Source of the DNA: Azoarcus sp.
GTDB lineage: Bacteria > Pseudomonadota > Gammaproteobacteria > Burkholderiales > Rhodocyclaceae
Assembly: GCA_031268685.1 (NCBI GenBank)
Contig: JAIRWW010000070.1
Coordinates: forward strand, 1 to 10,598
Reading direction: 5' to 3'
Length of the DNA stretch: 10,598 bases
This document shows, piece after piece, positions 6,338 to 10,598 of the stretch; positions within the stretch are counted from its first letter, which is position 1, and every line of letters starts with the position of its first letter. A program made the translations under genes and the position numbers. Under the pieces are notes generated by a model, which saw only the letters and a program-made list of their open reading frames with translations, had not been told where the DNA came from and made no database searches.

Positions 6338-6619
6338 GTGATTACAGGATTCCGACATAAAGGGCTTGAAACCTTCTACCGCACCGGCACGACGAAGGGC
6401 ATTCAGGCCACCCATGCCGCCAAGCTAGGGCGCATTCTTGGCGTGCTTGATGTGGCCGTAGGGCCGGAAGACCTAAACTTTCCGGCGTTCCGGCTTCACC
6501 CCCTGAAGGGCGAACTCAAAGGCTGCTGGTCAATCACGGTGAACGGCAATTGGCGCGTGATCTTCCGTTTTACAGAGGCCGCCGATGTTGATCTGGTCGA
6601 TTACTTGGACTACCCCTAA
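6338..6619 (+). CDS. higB: HigB-type toxin of a type II toxin-antitoxin system
   Basis: A 93-residue RelE/ParE-superfamily toxin of the HigB (GraT) group. In this family the toxin cuts mRNA at the ribosome and is held inactive by the HigA protein encoded just downstream. The group's signature is clear: an opening ITGFRHKGLETFYRTG, then ATHAAKLGRIL (25-35), RLHPLKGEL (52-60), WSITVNGNWRVIFRF (64-78) and the end VDYLDYP. Start is a GTG at 6338, matching the family N-terminus; no clear Shine-Dalgarno precedes it, which may keep toxin output low. The toxin-first order is typical of hig loci. All expected conserved segments are present, so it is probably functional. Confidence 0.95.
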   Translation: MITGFRHKGLETFYRTGTTKGIQATHAAKLGRILGVLDVAVGPEDLNFPAFRLHPLKGELKGCWSITVNGNWRVIFRFTEAADVDLVDYLDYP

Positions 6620-6639
6620 TAAATGAGGAGCACCCAAAG

Positions 6640-6933
6640 ATGATGATGAACCCCCCTCACCCCGGCGAGCTGTTGCGCGAGGATGTGATAGCCGAGCTGG
6701 GCTTATCCGTGACCGAGGCAGCCGAGCGCCTTGGCATGTCCCGCGTGGCGTTTTCCCGCGTGTTGAATGGCAAGGCGGCCGTCAGCCCTGATCTGGCCAT
6801 CAGGCTCGAACGTGCAGGCGTCAGCACTGCCCGCGCTTGGCTGGCCATGCAAGCAAACTATGACTTGGCACAGGCCCGGAAGCACCCGCAGCCGCTTGTG
6901 CGTGCCTTTTCCACCGCTGTATCCCCGGCTTGA
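6640..6933 (+). CDS. higA: HigA-type antitoxin, XRE-family regulator
   Basis: A 97-residue antitoxin that neutralises HigB and represses the operon. It opens with the family-typical NPPHPGELLREDVI (4-17), followed by the helix-turn-helix LSVTEAAERLGMSRVAFSRVLNG (22-44), then KAAVSPDLAIRLERA and the C-terminal helix WLAMQANYDLAQA. A strong GAGGAG (6625-6630) stands nine bases before the first of three near-consecutive ATG codons, so 6640 is the preferred start; 6643 and 6646 are possible. It begins 20 bases after the higB stop, so the two are cotranscribed, and the much better ribosome binding site than that of higB fits the usual need for excess antitoxin. Confidence 0.96.
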   Translation: MMMNPPHPGELLREDVIAELGLSVTEAAERLGMSRVAFSRVLNGKAAVSPDLAIRLERAGVSTARAWLAMQANYDLAQARKHPQPLVRAFSTAVSPA

Positions 6934-7000
6934 AGCGAGATCGATGCGGTGATCCGCCGGCGCGTACACGGAGAAAACTAAAACAGCCTTGTGGTCAGCC

Positions 7001-7034
7001 GAAATAAAACCGCCATGCGATACGCATGGCGGTT
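7001..7034 (-). terminator. Intrinsic terminator of the tct operon
   Basis: AACCGCCATGCG (7034-7023 on the minus strand) and its exact complement (7019-7008) form a 12-bp stem with a three-base loop, followed by TTTTATTTC on the minus strand. It ends transcripts coming from tctA. On the plus strand, no T run follows the stem, so it is weaker for readthrough from higBA. Confidence 0.85.
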
Positions 7035-7042
7035 CCGGTCGA

Positions 7043-7061
7043 AGATCGTCGTGGACGATCT
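7043..7061. repeat. Extra 8-bp palindromic hairpin between tctA and its terminator
   Basis: AGATCGTC and GACGATCT flank the three bases GTG, a perfect palindrome 10 bases after the tctA stop and 8 bases before the terminator stem. It has no T run. It may protect the 3' end of the tct mRNA or bind a protein. Confidence 0.45.
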
Positions 7062-7071
7062 GGAAGGGAAA

Positions 7072-8595
7072 TTACCCGACGGCCTTCTCTTCCTGGGCAG
7101 CTTTCATTCTTTGCGCCACCTTCTTGTTCTGATACAGCGAATAGCCAATGGACAACACCGCCAACCCGAAGAAGGCCAGGGCGATGGGCTTGTCGAGGAA
7201 GACCACCGGGCTGCCATCCGTCGCAACGAGCGCCTGGCGGAGCGTTTTCTCCATCGTATCGCCCAGGATCAGCGCGAGCACCATCGGCGGGATGGGAATG
7301 TCCAGCTTCTGCATCACGTAGCCCAGGCAGCCGAACAGCACCAGCAGGTAAAAATCGAAGGTGCTGTAATTCATCATGTAGGTGCCCATGAAGGCTAAGC
7401 AGACGATGATCGGAATCAGCAGCTTTTGCGGTAGCGCCAGCAGCTTGGCGATGTACGGCACCATCGGCATGTTCATGAAGATCAGCACGATGTTGCCGAT
7501 GAACATTGAGGCGATGACGCCCCAGGCGACATCCGGACGCATTTCGAAAAGCATTGGGCCGGGCTGCACGCCGAGCATCATCAACGCGCCGAGCATCACC
7601 GCCGTGGTGCCCGAACTGGGGATGCCGATGGCCAGCATCGGGATGATCGAGGCCGTCGAGGAAGCATTGTTCGCCGCTTCCGGCGCCGCGATGCCGACGA
7701 TGTCGCCGTGGCCCCACTCTTCCGGGTTGTCCGCGAGCTGGCGCTCGGTGGTGTAGGCGATCAACGAGGTCATCGAACCGCCGACGCCGGGCAGGCAACC
7801 GAGGAAGAAGGCAATGGGCGTGCTGCGCACGATCGGCAACCAGATTCTCTTCCAGTCTTCCTTGGTGATCATCACCCGGCCGATCTTCTTGACGTCGATC
7901 TCATGCACCACGTCCAGTTCAGAATAGCCGTTGAATACCTCGGAGATGGCGTAGCAGCCGATGATGGCCACGAGGAATTCGATGCCATCCTGCAACACTT
8001 CGAGTCCCATCGTGAAACGGAAGATGCCCGACTGTCCGTCGATGCCGATGGTCGAGATCATGACGCCGATGAGCAGCGCCACGGCGCCGCGCAGGAGCTT
8101 ACCCTCGGCCAGGGTGATCACTGCGGTCATGGCGAAGAGGATCAGCGCGAACATTTCAGCCGGGCCGAAACTGAGCGCCACGCTGGCAGCCGCCTGCGCC
8201 AGCAGGACGACCATCACGCAAGCGATCATGCCGCCGACGAACGAGGAAATCGCCGAAGTCGCCAGCGCCTTCCCGGCATAGCCTTTTGCCGCCATGCGGT
8301 AGCCGTCCCAGCAGGTGACGATCGCCGAGGCGTCTCCTGGCGTGTTGATCATGATCGACGCGATTGAGCCGCCGAACATTGCGCCGTAGTAGATCGCGCA
8401 CATGGTGATCAGCGCCGTCGTCGGATCCATCCCGTAGGACAGCGGAATCAGGATGGCGATGCCCGTCGCCGGGCCAATCCCGGGCAACATGCCGAACAGG
8501 GTGCCCAGGAAGCTGCCGATGGTGACCCAGATGAGGTTATTCAGGGTCAGCGCGTTCTGGAATCCCAGAAGCAGATTTGAAAATATGGCTTCCAT
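7072..8595 (-). CDS. tctA: Tripartite tricarboxylate transporter large membrane subunit TctA
   Basis: This 507-residue multi-spanning inner-membrane protein is the translocating subunit of the tripartite tricarboxylate transporter family, which imports citrate-like or other carboxylates with sodium or protons, using a periplasmic binding protein. Family signatures are visible: GMLPGIGP (35-42), GGSIASIMINTPGD (75-88), GCLPGVGGSM (266-275), GIAAPEAANNAS (301-312) and IGIPSSGTTAVML (323-335). These lie between roughly a dozen hydrophobic segments, with a short charged tail at the C-terminus. Start 8595 is fixed by TAGGAGGA directly upstream, which overlaps the tctB stop codon; a longer frame reaching 8652 lacks this support. 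It lies 10 bases after tctB, suggesting translational coupling. The substrate cannot be read from the sequence. Confidence 0.96.
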   Translation of the reverse strand: MEAIFSNLLLGFQNALTLNNLIWVTIGSFLGTLFGMLPGIGPATGIAILIPLSYGMDPTTALITMCAIYYGAMFGGSIASIMINTPGDASAIVTCWDGYRMAAKGYAGKALATSAISSFVGGMIACVMVVLLAQAAASVALSFGPAEMFALILFAMTAVITLAEGKLLRGAVALLIGVMISTIGIDGQSGIFRFTMGLEVLQDGIEFLVAIIGCYAISEVFNGYSELDVVHEIDVKKIGRVMITKEDWKRIWLPIVRSTPIAFFLGCLPGVGGSMTSLIAYTTERQLADNPEEWGHGDIVGIAAPEAANNASSTASIIPMLAIGIPSSGTTAVMLGALMMLGVQPGPMLFEMRPDVAWGVIASMFIGNIVLIFMNMPMVPYIAKLLALPQKLLIPIIVCLAFMGTYMMNYSTFDFYLLVLFGCLGYVMQKLDIPIPPMVLALILGDTMEKTLRQALVATDGSPVVFLDKPIALAFFGLAVLSIGYSLYQNKKVAQRMKAAQEEKAVG

Positions 8596-8600
8596 GCCGA

Positions 8601-8608
8601 TCCTCCTA
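8601..8608 (-). promoter_or_regulatory. tctA ribosome binding site overlapping the tctB stop
   Basis: TAGGAGGA contains the tctB TAG stop and a near-perfect Shine-Dalgarno five bases before the tctA ATG. The overlap suggests coupled translation of the two membrane subunits and settles the tctA start. Confidence 0.7.
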
Positions 8609-9073
8609 AAAAGCCAGAATGCCGCGCGGCAGGCTGACCTGCAGCACTTCAAAGAACACCACGTAAGTGCTCACGCCAAAGATGAACCCGACCGTGACGT
8701 TGAGGAGGTACCGGCGGGGGCCATAGGTGATGAACATCATGGTGGTCATGAACAGCACCGAGGAAATCAGGTAGCCGACCGGGTCGAGGATCAGCCCGAA
8801 AATGAATCCCGCGACGCAGGTCTGGAGGATCCTGATCAGCAAGCCCTTGTCGGCGGGGAAGGAAAAGATGACCGCGCGGTTTTTCTCGGTCAGTTCCTCC
8901 TTTTTGAGTACCAGCAGCAAGCCGACGAAAATCATGCAGCCGCCCAGGATGAACGGGAAAAACCGGGGGCCGATGGGATCGGACACCGCCGCCACTTTCA
9001 AATTCAGGGTGGCAAGGAAATACGCCACCCCGACGACCAGCGCTCCCAGCCCGGTTACTTTGTTTTTGGTCAT
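8606..9073 (-). CDS. tctB: Tripartite tricarboxylate transporter small membrane subunit TctB
   Basis: A 155-residue inner-membrane protein with about four hydrophobic segments (about 8-23, 38-56, 85-117 as a close pair, 124-145), the usual form of the poorly conserved TctB subunit that accompanies TctA. The SDPIGPRFFPFILGG segment (31-45) and the C-terminal SLPRGIL are characteristic. ATG 9073 is taken as start, but GTG 9079 has better spacing (6 bases) to GAGAGGG and would add two residues. Longer frames reaching 9202 run into an intercistronic GC-rich hairpin region and are unlikely. Position between tctC and tctA confirms the assignment. Confidence 0.93.
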   Translation of the reverse strand: MTKNKVTGLGALVVGVAYFLATLNLKVAAVSDPIGPRFFPFILGGCMIFVGLLLVLKKEELTEKNRAVIFSFPADKGLLIRILQTCVAGFIFGLILDPVGYLISSVLFMTTMMFITYGPRRYLLNVTVGFIFGVSTYVVFFEVLQVSLPRGILAF

Positions 9074-9168
9074 TGCCACGATAAACCCTCTCTTTTCAGT
9101 CAAGATATCGATGGCGGCTTCGGTGGATTGTGCCGGTGGGAACAACCCGTCCGCGCCGCGAAGAACGG

Positions 9169-9217
9169 GGCCGGGGCCGCGAGGGAACCCGGCCAGCGCC
9201 ACGTCGAACGATCGACG
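9169..9217 (-). promoter_or_regulatory. Two stem-loops between tctC and tctB
   Basis: Directly after the tctC stop, CGTCGA and TCGACG (9217-9212, 9207-9202) close a four-base loop. Next, GGCCGGG and CCCGGCC (9194-9188, 9175-9169) close a 12-base loop. Neither is followed by a T run, so full termination is not expected. Such structures after a binding-protein gene commonly protect its mRNA and raise its level above that of the membrane subunits; this is inferred here. The 144-base gap between tctC and tctB is otherwise without genes. Confidence 0.5.
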
Positions 9218-10204
9218 CTATTTTTTTTGCACGAGTCCGAGTTCCACGGTCAAGGGGCCCAGGATCGCCGTTTGCTCTTCCAGGAACTGGGTAAACTCTG
9301 CGGCATTCTTGTAGTACACCTGCCCGTTCAGGCTCTCGATCGTTTTCCTGAAGCTTTCCGATTTTGCGACTTCGCTCATGGCCTTGTCCCAATAGGCGAT
9401 CTGCGCTGGCGTCATTCCAGGCGGAAGCTGGATGCCGCGCCAGTGCGGGAAGACGATGTCGACGCCCTGTTCTTTCCAGGTCGGCACGTCGGGCAGCAAT
9501 TCCATGCGCTTGTCGGCGGTCAGACCGACGATGCGCACCTTGCCGGCCTTGTGCTGGGCCAGCATTTCAGGAGCCGACATGGTGGCGATGCCGATGTGTC
9601 CGCCGAGCAGGCTCATCATGATGTCGCCGCCGGCGCCTTCGTAGACGACCCACTTCAGTTTGCTCGTGTCGACGCCGAACTTGCGCGCGATCTGGACGAA
9701 GGAGAGGTGGTCGTTATTGCCGAGCGCGGGGCCGACGCCGATGGTCAGCGCGCCCGGATTCTGTTTCAGCGCCTCGAGCAGTTCGATTCCGGTCTTATAT
9801 GGGGAATCGGCCTTGACCGCGATGCCGATCCAGTCGGTCGTGAGCATGGCCAGCGGCGTAAAATCCTTGTAGCTCAACGGGCTGCTGCCCAGCAGGTTGT
9901 TGAGCAGGAGCAGTGAAGAGTTGGCTGCCAGGAAGTTGCCGTTGCCTGCCTTGCCCTTCAGATAAGTCCAGCCCACCGAACCCCCGCCGCCCGGCTTGTT
10001 CGAGACGATGACGTTTTTGCCGACCAGTTTGTTTTCGGTCAACGCACGCTGGATGGCGCGCGCCGTCAGATCCCAGCCGCCGCCCGGCCCTGCTGGCGCG
10101 ACGATTTCGATTGTCGAATCGGGCGCCCATTCCTGCGCACACGCCCCGGTCGAAAACACCGCCGTCGACAGCAGGGCGATTTTCGCTAATTTGAATACGT
10201 TCAT
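9218..10204 (-). CDS. tctC: Tripartite tricarboxylate transporter periplasmic binding protein TctC
   Basis: A 328-residue periplasmic solute-binding protein of the TctC/Bug family, which captures a carboxylate and delivers it to TctA/TctB. A Sec signal peptide is clear: basic MNVFKLAK, a hydrophobic core ALLSTAVFS, and probable cleavage after ACA (residue 23) before QEW; Cys22 makes a lipoprotein possible but the lipobox (TGAC) is poor. Typical motifs follow: IEIVAPAGPGGGWDLTAR (33-50), NKPGGGGSVGW, GPALGNNDHLS, EGAGGDIMMSLLGGHIGIA, and GKVRIVGLTADKRM. Start 10204 has GGAGGA about six bases upstream; the open frame reaching 10345 is not supported. It is first in the operon. The ligand cannot be read from sequence; Bug-family proteins bind a wide range of organic acids. 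Confidence 0.96.
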   Translation of the reverse strand: MNVFKLAKIALLSTAVFSTGACAQEWAPDSTIEIVAPAGPGGGWDLTARAIQRALTENKLVGKNVIVSNKPGGGGSVGWTYLKGKAGNGNFLAANSSLLLLNNLLGSSPLSYKDFTPLAMLTTDWIGIAVKADSPYKTGIELLEALKQNPGALTIGVGPALGNNDHLSFVQIARKFGVDTSKLKWVVYEGAGGDIMMSLLGGHIGIATMSAPEMLAQHKAGKVRIVGLTADKRMELLPDVPTWKEQGVDIVFPHWRGIQLPPGMTPAQIAYWDKAMSEVAKSESFRKTIESLNGQVYYKNAAEFTQFLEEQTAILGPLTVELGLVQKK

Positions 10205-10564
10205 TTTTTCCTCCGTTAGTTCTCGAATAGCCACTGGCGACATCATCGCGCCGTTGCAGCCAGGCCCTTGTGACTGGAACGCCCACCGGAAAGACAGCGA
10301 ATCGGCAGATCTCCAGCCCAGCCCGGCCCCAAAAGACCGGGTCACGCTATTAAATAGGAGGAATCTTTCACCAAGATTTCAATGTTTCAATTTACCCCCG
10401 CCAACAGGCGACAACAGAGCATGGAAAGAGGGATGCCCCTCCCGTACCTGATCATCCCTCTGGAGGGGAGGTTTTCAACCAGAAAGTGTTTTCAATCAAG
10501 CCCCAAGGATTGGAAAGTGGAATCTCCATGCTTTTTCCGATCCCTGCCATCTGACCCCTGGACG
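10205..10564 (-). other. Upstream region of the tct operon
   Basis: No gene is supported in this stretch. On the minus strand it should hold the tct promoter. An AT-rich patch (10345-10392) contains two TTGAAA hexamers (10390-10385 and 10382-10377) and TATTTAAT (10356-10349), but none is paired at a standard 16-18 base distance; TTGGTG (10374-10369), 16 bases, TAATAG (10352-10347) is the best weak match. Farther upstream are the alternative hairpins at 10427-10468. Confidence 0.35.
10427..10468. promoter_or_regulatory. Two interleaved inverted repeats upstream of tctC
   Basis: AGAGGGATG (10427-10435) is the exact complement of CATCCCTCT (10453-10461). CCCCTCC (10436-10442) is the exact complement of GGAGGGG (10462-10468). 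The arms alternate, so the two stems are either mutually exclusive or form a pseudoknot. It could be an attenuator-like switch, a protein-binding site, or the 3' end of the gene entering from the right. The pairing is directly visible; the role is not. Confidence 0.4.
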
Positions 10565-10598
10565 TCATCTTTTCAGGAAGAACTCCATCTTGATGCCG
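10565..10598 (-). CDS. Possible C-terminal end of an upstream gene (partial)
   Basis: On the minus strand the edge reads GIKMEFFLKR and then TGA (10567-10565). Ten residues are too few to identify a family. A hydrophobic strand followed by a basic end would fit several protein types, including sensor kinases that sometimes neighbour tct operons, but this is only a possibility and the frame may be chance. Confidence 0.2.
   Translation of the reverse strand, partial: GIKMEFFLKR

Noticed and set aside
8453..9916. Long plus-strand open frame of 487 codons across tctB and tctC
   Set aside because: It is the antisense of three well-identified transporter genes in GC-rich DNA, with His/Gln/Asp-rich composition typical of such shadows.
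10540..10565. TCTGACCCC motif near the right edge as a possible REP-associated transposase end
   Set aside because: A nine-base match is too short, and no transposase sequence is visible in the window.

Overview
The window looks like a Gram-negative, GC-rich proteobacterial chromosome, most likely a betaproteobacterium. This is inferred from gene style: a periplasmic-binding-protein tct transporter with its own Sec signal, a HigB/HigA pair of the GraT/GraA type, a QueA beginning MLTVDDFDF, and a tRNA-Leu(CAA) with an encoded CCA. No species can be named from sequence alone.

Left half (1-4981): part of an integrated mobile element next to a tRNA gene. Moving left from the tRNA 3' end there is a P4-type tyrosine integrase (4820-3603), an AT-rich gene of unknown function (3471-2467), an AlpA-type regulator (2367-2143), and an inovirus Gp2 / YagK-YfjJ protein that looks like a rolling-circle initiator (1737-601). 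Last comes a small gene whose ribosome binding site and reading frame do not match (301-27). All are on the minus strand. A short IS630 transposase remnant (1951-2100) sits between alpA and the gp2-like gene. The second attachment site is not visible, so the element probably runs off the left edge or is decayed. A 10-bp perfect hairpin at the end of the unknown gene and several short repeats between integrase and tRNA are candidate replication, recombination or regulatory sites.

Middle (4982-6933): the tRNA-Leu(CAA) gene is on the minus strand with a clear promoter and a terminator. queA (queuosine synthesis) runs divergently on the plus strand. It is followed not by tgt, as often seen, but by a higB-higA toxin-antitoxin pair.

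Right half (7001-10598): a minus-strand tripartite tricarboxylate transporter operon, tctC-tctB-tctA (binding protein, small membrane subunit, large membrane subunit). It ends in a strong terminator facing the higBA pair and has stem-loops between tctC and tctB. Upstream of tctC lies about 360 bases of leader containing two mutually exclusive hairpins. A few residues of what may be another minus-strand gene enter at the right edge.

The most distinctive part is the integrase / unknown gene / AlpA / Gp2-like set. It resembles a P4-like or inovirus-gp2 type integrated element carrying an unrecognised AT-rich cargo gene.
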